From Terriglobus sp. TAA 43 (lineage in GTDB: Bacteria; Acidobacteriota; Terriglobia; Terriglobales; Acidobacteriaceae), in the NCBI RefSeq assembly GCF_000800015.1, contig NZ_JUGR01000002.1, positions 310,001 to 374,000 on the forward strand: a stretch of 64,000 nucleotides of DNA. Direction: 5' to 3'. Numbering within the stretch: the first letter of the stretch is position 1; the number at the start of each line of letters is the position of its first letter. Below the pieces are notes generated by a model. It saw only the letters and a program-made list of their open reading frames with translations. It ran no database searches and was not told the DNA's origin. The translations under genes and the position numbers were made by a program. Of this stretch, positions 17,343-25,551 are shown piece after piece.

Positions 17343-18935
17343 ATGGCAACTTTTCCGCTTCCGGCTCTGAGTGTGAGTCCTCCGCAGCAGCAGCAAGATC
17401 CGCTTGAGCGGTACGGTCGCCTGCTGCAGTTGAAGAACCTGCTGCAGAACGCGCCGCTTCAGCAGCAGGCTTTGCAGCAGCAGGTTGAAGGTGGGCAGTT
17501 GCAACTCAACCAGCAGAGGCAACAGATGCAGGACCAGCAAACGCTGCGTTCCCTTTCACCGAAATTCATCGTGAAAGACGAAAGCGGCAAGGTCGGTTAT
17601 GACTTCGACGGATACCTCAATGCGGCGGCATCCTCTGGTGTGAGGCCTGAGACTGTGGCGGCTCTGCAGAAGAGTTTTAACGAAGGGGCGTTGACTGCAG
17701 CGAATGTAAAAAAAACGGGCTTGGAAAATGCGAAGCTCGATATCGAAAACCACACGAATCTTAACAACGAGGCATTCAGTCATCTCGAAGGCTTGCGTGC
17801 CTCGCAGAACCCGGAGCAGCGTCAGCAACTTTGGGATTCCGCACTTCAGTGGGCAAGTAAGAATGCGAAAGCGCTTGGCATTGATCCATCCAAACTCCCG
17901 CAGCAGGCCCCGGACGATAACTACCTCGGTGTGATCGAGGCATCGCTTGGAATGCATTCGCAGCTAATATCCGATGCGCTCAAGAAATCGGAGACGCGCA
18001 AGAACGATTCACAGGCCGACCAAGCAGGAGCAACTGCCTCGGGCTCGCTGCTGAAGCAGTACGCTCCAGCATTGGCGCAGTCTTCTAGTGCCCAGGACTA
18101 TGCGACCAAGTTGCAGGCCTTTGAAACCCTTCACCCTGACCTCGCAGGCCGCTTCCCGCGGCAGTTCGACCAGCGCAACCCGCAAGCCGTTCTCAACGTT
18201 GGTATGACCGCCAACGAATTGGCCGACTTTCAGCAAAAGGAGCGTCTCGCGAAATTCACCCAAGCGCAGGAGAATCACCGCGCGCAGTTGGGGCGTCAGA
18301 CGACCTTCGAAAACTCGCGCATGCTTCACGGCATGAACCAGATCGATCAGTACACCGCGGACCCGCAACACGGCTACGGGCAGTTCGTCTCTCAGGCGGG
18401 CGCGGTCAAATCGGCAATTCAGCAGGCGAAGAACGGAAACCAACTCGCGGCCTCGCTCGAGCCCATGATGCTCGCGCTTGGCGTATCGAGCTTCGCGGGC
18501 GTGCATCGCATCAACGACGCTGAAATCAATCGTGCCGGTCCCGCAGTGGGTTCGGAGTTTCGCAAACTCGATAACCTGATTAACCGCATAGGCACCGGCA
18601 AGCCGTCTGATGCGCAGTTGCGCGAGGCTTCGAGCATCGTGGACAGCCTCATCTCCAACCGTCACAGCGCCTATCTGCAGGGTGTGCGTGCCGTTGCTGC
18701 AAATACCGGCCTCGACCCGGACAAGGTCACGGTGTTTGACCGCGACGGGAACATTACGCCGTTGGCGGCGGCGGTGGGTGGTGGTGCTGGAGGATCGGCA
18801 CGCGGTGGCGGCGGCAATGCTAGTCCGCAGACACACACGTTCTCACTCTCTGCGTGGAAAGCGGCGAACCCTCGCGGTGATGCGAATGCAGCGAAGGCCG
18901 CAGCAGAAGCGCAGGGCTTCACGGTGGTCCAGTAA
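17343..18935 (+). CDS. Gln-rich virion-like protein (putative internal/ejection protein)
   Basis: 530 residues without a recognised catalytic domain. The N terminus (~10-65) is a Gln-rich coiled coil (repeated LQQQ/QQQA), the middle is long, helical and Ala/Gln/Lys-rich (~100-450), and the C terminus has a Gly-rich linker (~470-495) and a short conserved-looking end (FSLSAWKAANPRGD). This architecture is common among internal virion or DNA-ejection proteins of podovirus-like phages. The next long gene begins directly at its stop (TAAATG). Function inferred from architecture and context only. Confidence 0.55.
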   Translation: MATFPLPALSVSPPQQQQDPLERYGRLLQLKNLLQNAPLQQQALQQQVEGGQLQLNQQRQQMQDQQTLRSLSPKFIVKDESGKVGYDFDGYLNAAASSGVRPETVAALQKSFNEGALTAANVKKTGLENAKLDIENHTNLNNEAFSHLEGLRASQNPEQRQQLWDSALQWASKNAKALGIDPSKLPQQAPDDNYLGVIEASLGMHSQLISDALKKSETRKNDSQADQAGATASGSLLKQYAPALAQSSSAQDYATKLQAFETLHPDLAGRFPRQFDQRNPQAVLNVGMTANELADFQQKERLAKFTQAQENHRAQLGRQTTFENSRMLHGMNQIDQYTADPQHGYGQFVSQAGAVKSAIQQAKNGNQLAASLEPMMLALGVSSFAGVHRINDAEINRAGPAVGSEFRKLDNLINRIGTGKPSDAQLREASSIVDSLISNRHSAYLQGVRAVAANTGLDPDKVTVFDRDGNITPLAAAVGGGAGGSARGGGGNASPQTHTFSLSAWKAANPRGDANAAKAAAEAQGFTVVQ

Positions 18936-20714
18936 ATGGCGACGACTCCGATCGATCTCTCTGCGGGCCTCGTCCCTAAGGCCAAGGCAGGCGGTGCTAG
19001 TGCAATCGACCTCTCTACGGGTTTGGTACCCAGCGACATTACCGCAAATCCGAACGGCGAGGGTACATATCGCCTCGTCAAGATTGGCGGCAAGGGAGGA
19101 CCTGTTCAAATTCCGTACAGCAACGTGGAATCGGCTCGCCAGCAGGGCTATATGTGGCTTGCCGGTGGCGATCATGAGCGTTACGCGAAGGACTTCGAGG
19201 CCGCGAACAAACCGAACCTATGGGAGCGTGCGAACACTCCCGTCAACATCGGGAACCTGCGTGAAAGCATCGCCGAAGCAGAGCGCAATTCTTCCGGCCC
19301 GTACACGCTAGCGGACGCTCAATGGCGCAGCGATCACCCTCACATTGCGGCTCTGAAGACGTTTGTTAATGGCGTGGGGGCTGATGCTGCAAAAGCGTTC
19401 CTTACCCCTGTAGGTGTCGCTCTTGCAGCAACAGGAGGCATCGGCGAGGGAGCAGATGCGTTGCTCGCTGACGCGAAGGCGTCCGCACCTGTCTTAGGGA
19501 AATTGGCGACTACGGTGAAAGCGGCAGAACCCGCGATCAAGACGGCTAGTGCCGTCGCAAAGACTGCAACGGGCGCCGCAGGCGTCGGCTTTGCAGCGCA
19601 TGGCGCGACAGACCTAATCGCAGACCCTCACCAGAACCCCGGTGAGAATGACAGCGATTATCTGCAGCGCATCGGCGGCGATCTTTCGGCGATTACAGGC
19701 GGCGCAACGGCGGGATTGAGGGGCAAGCGGGCAGCAACGGACACCGCGCCGAGAATTGGACTCATGGGCAAGACCCCTGAGGCGGCTTATGAACAAGCCT
19801 TGCGGCCATCGGTTTCGTATTCGCCGGATGAGCGTGCAGCGATGGCGCGAACAGGGCTCGATGAGGGAATCGTGGTCGGCAAGCCGGGGGTGACGCAACT
19901 CGAAGACCGCCTCAACAATCTCGGCATCCAGATTGAGCAGGCGATTAAGCCGGGAGTGCAGATTGACCCGAACAGAGCGGCTAGCTATGCCGACCAGACA
20001 AAGGCGCGCTTCGCCAACCAGGTAAACGCCGCCGGTGATCTCGCGGCTATCGATCGCGTCAAGCAGCAGTTTCTCGAAGAGCGTGGCGCACGTCCGGGCA
20101 CACCTGCGGTTCAGCCGCAAGCTACGGGATTGTTCAACGCCAGCGGTCATCCCATCATGCGGCCAGGCACTCCCGCGCAGCCGGCGACCCCGGCCCCCTT
20201 GATGGATGCCACGCAAGCGCAGGCGATCAAAAGAGGCACCTACAGCGTGAACGCTGGCAAATACGGGCAATTGAGCAGCGCGGAGATTGAGGCGCAGAAA
20301 GCGATTGCGCGCGGACTAAAAGACGAGCTCGCGAATGCGTTCCCTGAATTGAAGGATCTCAACGGGGCGTCTGGTCGGCTGCTAGACCTGCAGGGCCCGC
20401 TAGAGCGGGCGGTTGCACAGCGAGGCAATAGAGGTTTGCTGCAAATTGGAACGGCGGCGACCACTGGAGTCGTTAAGGCGCTGGGCGGTAGTAACAAGAT
20501 GGCGGTAGCAATCGGAGTTCTGAAGCAGGCACTTGAAGACCCGATGGTTAAATCCCGGCTGGCAATCGCAGTTAGTAAGGGTGGGAAGATTCCGCTTGCG
20601 TCTGCTCGCGCTCGCGTCGGAGCCTATCTATCATCGCTTGGTTATCTCGCTGAGGCCCACCATTCCGCTTCCACCGACGATACCGCCACCACTCAACTTG
20701 GTGAGCAGCCTTGA
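18936..20714 (+). CDS. Large virion-like protein with hydrophobic central region
   Basis: 592 residues. The N terminus repeats the motif IDLS-x-GLVP (residues 5-12 and 22-30), of a kind found in tandem in phage structural proteins. An Ala/Gly-rich, weakly hydrophobic stretch (~145-225) could insert in a membrane, followed by helical and Pro-rich regions (~385-420) and an Ala-rich C terminus. It abuts the Gln-rich gene and probably acts with it as a second ejection-type protein. No peptidase or lysozyme motif was found. Its last ~140 bases overlap a small membrane-protein frame on the other strand. Confidence 0.55.
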   Translation: MATTPIDLSAGLVPKAKAGGASAIDLSTGLVPSDITANPNGEGTYRLVKIGGKGGPVQIPYSNVESARQQGYMWLAGGDHERYAKDFEAANKPNLWERANTPVNIGNLRESIAEAERNSSGPYTLADAQWRSDHPHIAALKTFVNGVGADAAKAFLTPVGVALAATGGIGEGADALLADAKASAPVLGKLATTVKAAEPAIKTASAVAKTATGAAGVGFAAHGATDLIADPHQNPGENDSDYLQRIGGDLSAITGGATAGLRGKRAATDTAPRIGLMGKTPEAAYEQALRPSVSYSPDERAAMARTGLDEGIVVGKPGVTQLEDRLNNLGIQIEQAIKPGVQIDPNRAASYADQTKARFANQVNAAGDLAAIDRVKQQFLEERGARPGTPAVQPQATGLFNASGHPIMRPGTPAQPATPAPLMDATQAQAIKRGTYSVNAGKYGQLSSAEIEAQKAIARGLKDELANAFPELKDLNGASGRLLDLQGPLERAVAQRGNRGLLQIGTAATTGVVKALGGSNKMAVAIGVLKQALEDPMVKSRLAIAVSKGGKIPLASARARVGAYLSSLGYLAEAHHSASTDDTATTQLGEQP

Positions 20715-20787
20715 TTACGATGGTTCCGAGAACAGACGCGACAACAGCGGTAAGGACGATTTCGACCAGCATTCCCAATCCGAACAT
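20572..20787 (-). CDS. Possible small membrane protein antisense to the 3' end of the virion-like gene
   Basis: 71 residues with one N-terminal membrane segment (LVEIVLTAVVASVLGTIVIKAA, ~7-28) and a strongly basic/aromatic cytoplasmic side (WWRYRRWKRNG), ending in a helical tail. A strong purine ribosome site (AAAGGGGGACGA) precedes ATG 20787. It overlaps the plus-strand gene by 143 bases, which is unusual, so either this frame or the annotated 3' end of the other gene may be spurious. Confidence 0.4.
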   Translation of the reverse strand: MFGLGMLVEIVLTAVVASVLGTIVIKAAHQVEWWRYRRWKRNGGPQRDNQAMIDRLRREREQTQAESSHPY

Positions 20788-20893
20788 TCGTCCCCCTTTG
20801 GAACGGTTTCACCACGATAAGTAACGGGGGCGGGTAGCGCAACGGAAATTCGCTCGAGAGGCCGTTGAGAACAACACTTGAGGAGATAGCACG

Positions 20894-21247
20894 GTGGCAG
20901 ATTTCAACCCCTTAAACGTATTCGAAGTCCTGCCCCCAGGCGGTCAGCGCGTCACCCTCTCGCTAACCAATATTGGCGAATGTAAAGCCCTCGCGGTCAT
21001 TTCGACCATGCCGAATCAGGAGCACATGTGGATTAAAATCTACAGCGCCGCAGAGGCGATATCGGACTTGTCCCGCCGTGGTCTGCTCACTGCTCAGAGC
21101 GAAACTGCTTTGAGACAGATGGCCCCTTTTTATGTCGGGCTGCCGAATATGGGTGTTGGCGAGGCATACACAGTCGATTCGTTCCTGCACGCTAAAGGGG
21201 CGATCCATGGTTTCCAGTACTGCAGCTGCCAGCGCCCTCTGTCGTAG
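20894..21247 (+). CDS. Hypothetical protein (117 aa, GTG start)
   Basis: Unrecognised soluble protein, beta-rich by eye (VFEVLPPGGQRVTLSLTNIG; CKALAVISTM). GTG 20894 follows GAGGAGATAGCACG. It is located after the virion-like genes and may be a minor structural or accessory protein. Confidence 0.55.
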   Translation: MADFNPLNVFEVLPPGGQRVTLSLTNIGECKALAVISTMPNQEHMWIKIYSAAEAISDLSRRGLLTAQSETALRQMAPFYVGLPNMGVGEAYTVDSFLHAKGAIHGFQYCSCQRPLS

Positions 21248-21262
21248 GTCGAAAGGGTGAAT

Positions 21263-21559
21263 ATGGACGAACTGCGAAAAGGCGATGCGCTGGTGCTGGA
21301 AGCGGGCCCAGCCGTCTACGTGATTGAGAAGCGAGCTCGGTCGAGTGCGCCGTGGAATTTTCTGTGTGCATTCGGCGATCCGCACCTCGCTGCGCGATGG
21401 TTTCTGAAGCCTCGCAAGAAATCCGCCCAGTATCGCTGCAGGTGTTTGACCTTCGGTGAAGATGTGACCGCCCTGATCACAAAATCGACAGCAATTTCAG
21501 GCGTACTTGATATATCCACGAATCAAACCGAAATCAAACCAGCGACCGGACTCAATTAG
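21263..21559 (+). CDS. Hypothetical protein (98 aa)
   Basis: Unrecognised. It begins MDELRKGDALVLEAGPAVYVIEKR and has a beta-strand pattern with a basic middle (FLKPRKKSAQYRCRC). ATG 21263 is preferred over GTG 21257 because GAAAGGG is then 6 bases upstream. 15 bases downstream of the preceding gene, so co-transcribed. Confidence 0.55.
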   Translation: MDELRKGDALVLEAGPAVYVIEKRARSSAPWNFLCAFGDPHLAARWFLKPRKKSAQYRCRCLTFGEDVTALITKSTAISGVLDISTNQTEIKPATGLN

Positions 21560-21587
21560 CCCACATTCTGTGCCTTAGAGGAAACGA

Positions 21588-21692
21588 ATGCTAGCGGCGA
21601 AAACAAGAAATCAAACGATAGTTTTTGCCAGCCGAGAGTGCCGTCAGAATACTGAGAGAAAATGCCCTGAAACGAATTATTTCCGTCCCTAA
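21588..21692 (+). CDS. Mini-ORF (34 aa) with ribosome site
   Basis: ATG 21588 follows AGGAAACGA. The peptide is polar, basic and has two Cys, ending -YFRP before TAA. Same terminal -xP-TAA arrangement as the mini-ORF at 21997. Low certainty. Confidence 0.3.
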   Translation: MLAAKTRNQTIVFASRECRQNTERKCPETNYFRP

Positions 21693-21952
21693 ACACGCAG
21701 GCGTGTAGCGCTCGCGCGCGAGAGTAACACGCTATATGCAATTTCTAGAGTCCATAAAAGGAAATTGAATTTCGTGACCAGTACGCGCGTCGTGCATGTG
21801 TACGCGCGAGGTAGGTCCGGTCAGAACACCGTAGAAAACACCGGATGGCTTCCACTGAGAACAGCGGCAAAACAGCGAAGAATGTAAGGCGGTAGAGAAC
21901 TGGAAGGCGCTCCACGACGAGTTTCTTTACTCCCTAAAGGCAAGCAAAAAAA

Positions 21953-21980
21953 GAACGCTCGATTTGAGCGCTCACTTTTT
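21953..21980. terminator. Hairpin terminator, possibly bidirectional
   Basis: GAACGCTC / GAGCGCTC (7 of 8 bp paired) with a 5-base loop; ACTTTTT follows on the plus strand and an A-rich run precedes it, giving a T-run on the minus strand. Confidence 0.55.
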
Positions 21981-21996
21981 CAGCGTGCGGCGGCCT

Positions 21997-22098
21997 ATGA
22001 GCAAAAGCGATAAAGATCTCCGTGCCTTAAATCAGCAGGGGAGTTTTCGGAGCAATACGCGCGCGAGGACGACTTCGGTGAGTTTTGTCAGTCCCTAA
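21997..22098 (+). CDS. Mini-ORF (33 aa)
   Basis: ATG 21997 to TAA 22096-22098, peptide Ser/Thr/Arg-rich ending TTSVSFVSP. A similar frame just upstream (21843-21937) ends STTSFFTP but is interrupted by TAG. No good ribosome site. Confidence 0.25.
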   Translation: MSKSDKDLRALNQQGSFRSNTRARTTSVSFVSP

Positions 22099-22132
22099 AG
22101 AGACCAATCCCGTACAACTTTGAGATTGTTGA

Positions 22133-22190
22133 ATCGATGTGCGCAGATGGAAGATGCACATCCTGAATCCCAAGAAGTACAAGGGAACGC
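22133..22190 (+). repeat. Copy A of a short dispersed repeat (other copy at 27190-27238)
   Basis: Shares ATCGATG, then a 23-base identical core at 22148-22170 beginning TGGAAGATGCACATCC, then AAGGGAACG with the right-flank copy; copy A has 9 extra bases before the last block. Read in one frame both copies give ID-x-R-x-WKMHILNPK. Confidence 0.6.
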
Positions 22191-22369
22191 GGCGATTGCC
22201 ATAATGCGAATGCCCAAGGCCAACTCAAAGACTTTGCTCGGCATAAATCCCAGCTTGGGCAAGCTGAAGACATCTCCGCTGATTGATTGCATAAAAGTCT
22301 TGTAACATTTCGCCTGCACGTAGCATGATAGAGCCGACATCCCCCTAAACCTCAACGAGGTGAGCTTTG

Positions 22370-22867
22370 ATGGCAGAGCCGCGGGTAAAGAGAAATATTG
22401 CTTGGGATATCTTCAAAATTCAAGCGAACATCTCGATCACTGTTGGACTCTCGGTAGGGTTGGCCTATGCCCTGCTGACGGTATATCTACCGTTCACAAC
22501 ACCCTCGTTGCGGGCGCATCCCTGGTTTAATCTAGGCGTTCTAATGCTTATCGGCCTGGCTTCCGGAATGCTCGGATGGGGCATCGGGATATTTCTCTCC
22601 CCGATTGGGAGCCAAGTGAAGAGTGCCGCTGCCCTCGCCTCAGCTTTCGCATCGTTCTGGACGGGTGTAGTCGTCAGTCATATCGAGGTGATCACCCGAT
22701 TTCTCGTGGGAGCCGCTAATAGAGAGACGGGGCAAGCCGCGAAGGTACGCCTCCTCTTCGCGGGGGGTGTTTTCTTAATGTCTCTCTTCATCACGATCAA
22801 CTCGCGCTTTCCCGAACACACTGTTAACACAGCCAAGGGCACCTCGCAGAACCCGACGTCTCAATAG
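22370..22867 (+). CDS. Integral membrane hypothetical protein (165 aa)
   Basis: Four predicted membrane segments: ~19-40 (ISITVGLSVGLAYALLTVYL), ~50-72, ~82-105 and ~128-145, with short loops and a polar C-terminal tail. No family recognised. AGGTGAG upstream supports ATG 22370. Possible cargo such as superinfection immunity or a stress protein; not assignable. Confidence 0.65.
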   Translation: MAEPRVKRNIAWDIFKIQANISITVGLSVGLAYALLTVYLPFTTPSLRAHPWFNLGVLMLIGLASGMLGWGIGIFLSPIGSQVKSAAALASAFASFWTGVVVSHIEVITRFLVGAANRETGQAAKVRLLFAGGVFLMSLFITINSRFPEHTVNTAKGTSQNPTSQ

Positions 22868-23274
22868 TGCCTATGGGCCGGTCCATCAAACTTGTCTGAC
22901 TTAAGCGAGTTGCTAAACCAGCCTGCTAACACAATGGGATTGAGTGCCGCTGAGTAGCGATTTCTCCTCATGACCATTTACGGCGATTCGAGGTGTGAAA
23001 TGACTCCGCAGATGCATGCTGCACTAATCGAGTTGATCGAACGCTCCCATGGCGACGGCATCTCCGAGGAGGAGTGGGCTCCTCTTTCGCTTGATAAATC
23101 TGATCGTAGAAAATCGCATTTCACTTCCCGCACAAGCACGTCGCTTTTATGAGTCATTACCACAAAGTGCGCGTGACCAAGTAGAACGTCGTAGTGAGCG
23201 GACATCAACGCAACAAGGTTAATGCCGGTGCCCACTAGGGAAATAATCAAGAGATTTGAGCAGCGGGGCGGTTC
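22868..23274. other. Intergenic region without supported gene
   Basis: 407 bases between the membrane protein and the convergent HNH-like gene. A 60-codon frame at 22970 has no ribosome site and no recognisable feature. No clear terminator or repeat seen. Confidence 0.5.
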
Positions 23275-24069
23275 TCACTCTTTCAGGCGCGATCTACGTC
23301 CGTTTTTGCGCGCATGGTCCAAGACTCGGGTCATCTGCTCATGGTTCACCTCGTCGATGATATCCATGTCAAATACCGGGCGAAGAACGTTTTCGACGAA
23401 GCTTGTTTGGATAATGCCGACCTCCCGAAACTCACCAACGATGAGAGTGAAAGTCAGTCCCGGAATACTGAACGTGAAGTAGCTAGCGGTGGCTCCGTAG
23501 CGCGGATGCACACCATGACTCAGCTGGGTCATGTTTGAGCGATAGCGGATAAAGACCTGCAATGAGACGAAACGCGGAAACGTTCCCACGCCGAGCAGGA
23601 ACCGTCGAAATTGATTCTCATATCGGTGCAGTGAGAAGGCCTTCTCACCGTGCTCTGCGTCGTACTGCGCTCTCCAGACCATTGACGCCGCGAAGTATTC
23701 GAGAGCTCCGTAGTTGATGGCGGTATTGTGGGCTGCATAGAAGGCGGCTGTGTCGCCAGCGAGCACGTCATGCTCGCATTGCCTGAGTAGATCTAGAAGC
23801 GGAAAGGATGTGTTGTTGTCCTGCAGGCACACTTGAGAAACCCATCGTTCACCCAGGCGACTAAATCGATTCTCGCAGTTGCCGCACAACAGGTATCGAG
23901 TGTCTTGTCGGGAGGTCTGAACCATGCCCAAACCCGAGATTTGTACAGGATTCTCATTATCCGCTCCTTGCTGGCGCAGACGTTTGTAGACGAACGCAGG
24001 TAAGCGCACGTGCGACCTTTGAAGTGGTCCTTCGGTTCCGCAGAGTTTGCATAATCCACGTCTCGCCAT
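23275..24069 (-). CDS. HNH-like zinc-binding protein (264 aa)
   Basis: The N terminus has CKLCG (8-12), RSH (19-21) and later LCGNCENRF (~82-90), the two-CxxC treble-clef arrangement seen in HNH-type proteins, with the R-S-H segment in the place of the catalytic His. The rest (~95-264) is an unrecognised alpha/beta domain. It could be a nuclease of the element's cargo or defence set, or a zinc-bound non-catalytic relative. Minus strand, monocistronic or paired with the next minus-strand gene. Confidence 0.6.
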   Translation of the reverse strand: MARRGLCKLCGTEGPLQRSHVRLPAFVYKRLRQQGADNENPVQISGLGMVQTSRQDTRYLLCGNCENRFSRLGERWVSQVCLQDNNTSFPLLDLLRQCEHDVLAGDTAAFYAAHNTAINYGALEYFAASMVWRAQYDAEHGEKAFSLHRYENQFRRFLLGVGTFPRFVSLQVFIRYRSNMTQLSHGVHPRYGATASYFTFSIPGLTFTLIVGEFREVGIIQTSFVENVLRPVFDMDIIDEVNHEQMTRVLDHARKNGRRSRLKE

Positions 24070-24261
24070 GTCGGAAGCCTAACACTCAGAATTCCGCCGT
24101 TTTTTTGATGCTAGCGGTTTCGTTCTGGAGCAATTGGTTTCGGGATTTTAATATCTCTCTCCGCTCTTCAAGAGCGCCGCGGATGACTCAATATTTTCGA
24201 GGGGGCCGAAGCAATGTCGGGGCGGAGCAAGGTCCGTTGCTTGTAATGCCTTTGTCAGAGG

Positions 24262-24747
24262 TTAGCTTCCAGCCCGCTGACGCAAATAGTGGAGCGCAGG
24301 GCTGCTCCCGTATACGACCTCATCGCTGTCGGTCCGCGCGTAAGCCTTACCAAGGTTGGCACTGAGCCTTCCGAAGTCGAAATACCCCGTAACGCTCTGA
24401 TGCGGCTGTAGGATACGAGCAAACGGTTGATGATCGGTGGTAATCGGCTGGAGGACCGCCTGCCTTGGGTTCTTTCCGATCTTGCCATTGATCGTGAATC
24501 CTATCTCTTGAATGGGAACAGGAAAGCTGCTCAGGTTGATAACTTCGATACATCCCATATCACCTGTATCCATGCCATCACGGTGAACGAGATAGGCTTT
24601 GCCGTCCCGCGTCAAGCATGCGGTCTTCGGTACGACACGGAGCTTTACACGGCGCTGATTTATCGCGTTCCAGGTGTTGATTACGCCCAGCACTGCACCG
24701 AGAGTCGCGAGTGCCAAAGTCATACCGTCCTTTGCCTCAAAAGCCAT
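24262..24747 (-). CDS. Hypothetical protein with N-terminal membrane segment (161 aa)
   Basis: From the internal ATG 24747: short N terminus, one membrane segment (~9-24, MTLALATLGAVLGVINTW), then a basic turn and a beta-rich domain (VKLRVVPKTACL ... CIEVINLSSFPVPIQEIGFTING). I reject the 129-codon upstream extension because it lacks protein-like composition and overlaps the divergent gene at 24853. No strong ribosome site. Function unknown; possible membrane-associated cargo. Confidence 0.55.
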   Translation of the reverse strand: MAFEAKDGMTLALATLGAVLGVINTWNAINQRRVKLRVVPKTACLTRDGKAYLVHRDGMDTGDMGCIEVINLSSFPVPIQEIGFTINGKIGKNPRQAVLQPITTDHQPFARILQPHQSVTGYFDFGRLSANLGKAYARTDSDEVVYGSSPALHYLRQRAGS

Positions 24748-24852
24748 ACCAAACGATACAAGACGTGTTCGTTCAGAAATGAACGTGAATTTGCAGTTCT
24801 TAGTGCTTGAAACAGGTGCAGCATGCTGATAAACCCGGCACAGGAGAAAACA

Positions 24853-25080
24853 ATGGCAAGCGCTGTAGATGTGATCGTGGCTAAACAGAAGGACGGAACC
24901 TACAAAGCAACGCAAAATGGTCGAGGTGTCGCTACCGGCGACACTCAGAATGAGGCAGGATGGAATGCTCACCTTAAGAAACCGGATGCCGCCATCATCG
25001 CGCAGAGAGTGAGGCATACGGAAGAAGGCGTGCCCGACGAGTTTCGCCGCATATATCCCCAAAAACCGAAGAAGTCCTAG
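24853..25080 (+). CDS. Small hypothetical protein (75 aa)
   Basis: Lys-rich soluble protein starting MASAVDVIVAKQKDGTYKATQNGRGVATGDTQ. The repeat-like strands recall DUF2188-type small proteins, but this is weak. CAGGAGAAAACA gives a strong ribosome site for ATG 24853. Divergent from the membrane-anchored gene. Confidence 0.65.
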   Translation: MASAVDVIVAKQKDGTYKATQNGRGVATGDTQNEAGWNAHLKKPDAAIIAQRVRHTEEGVPDEFRRIYPQKPKKS

Positions 25081-25551
25081 ATAGATATACCCACCACTAT
25101 CCACGGAAATCCATACTTGTCTCTCAGAGTCCATCTGCGTCTTTGCCGCCTGTGCAGCCCGCAGACCTGCCCGCCCGAGCGGAGGAGACGTCGAGGGTTG
25201 GCGGCGGTCTGAGACTTTAAGCTATTGAAAACGTACGGCATATCCAGTAAGGAGGCACTTTAAAGATGGCTAGCGGTTTCTAAGGGCACGAAAGCCCTCG
25301 AGATCCCCTCTTAACCCTCAAAACATCCACTTCGACGCATGTTTCTCGATGTTCGTCTCAAAAATAACGATTTTTGCGCTGTCGTCTGATAGTGTGTATC
25401 TGTCCAAGAGGACTCCAAGAGACGGAGCCGATTCCCATCTGCAACCGTCCAAGCTTGAAGCGAGTCCTAATGGAAAGGCTCAGATGTGCCGATACTTGAG
25501 ACTATGGTGTCCTTGTAATTTGTTGCACACTATGCCGAACGGGAGATACGA
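25081..25551. other. Intergenic region with a possible five-codon leader
   Basis: 470 bases. AAGGAGGCAC precedes ATG GCT AGC GGT TTC TAA at 25266-25283, followed by GGGCACGAAAGCCC, a small hairpin; this looks like a leader but may be chance. GCTAGCGGTTTC also occurs at 24109. A 68-codon frame at 25349 overlaps the next gene by 4 bases but has no protein-like composition. Confidence 0.4.

Larger units (their letters stand above)
21560..22369. other. 810-base gene-poor block with palindromes and mini-ORFs
   Basis: No gene of normal size is supported. The block holds adjacent perfect palindromes ACACGC-AG-GCGTGT (21693-21706) and CTCGCGCGCGAG (21711-21722), several GTACGCGCG/ATACGCGCG copies (21781, 21800, 22056), three TCCCTAAA motifs (21686, 21931, 22092) that each end a very short reading frame, a hairpin terminator at 21953-21980 and a repeat shared with 27190-27238. 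It could contain small peptides, a non-coding RNA or decayed genes. Confidence 0.5.

Noticed and set aside
22095-22355. Minus-strand 86-codon frame with hydrophobic stretches
   Set aside because: No ribosome site, and it is the antisense of the gene-poor block and of a repeat; its composition follows from the plus-strand repeat.
22970-23152. 60-codon frame downstream of the four-segment membrane protein
   Set aside because: No ribosome site, no conserved pattern, isolated between convergent genes.
24748-25134. N-terminal extension of the membrane-anchored cargo protein
   Set aside because: It would overlap the well-supported divergent gene at 24853 and has the composition of a chance frame; the internal Met gives a clean membrane anchor.
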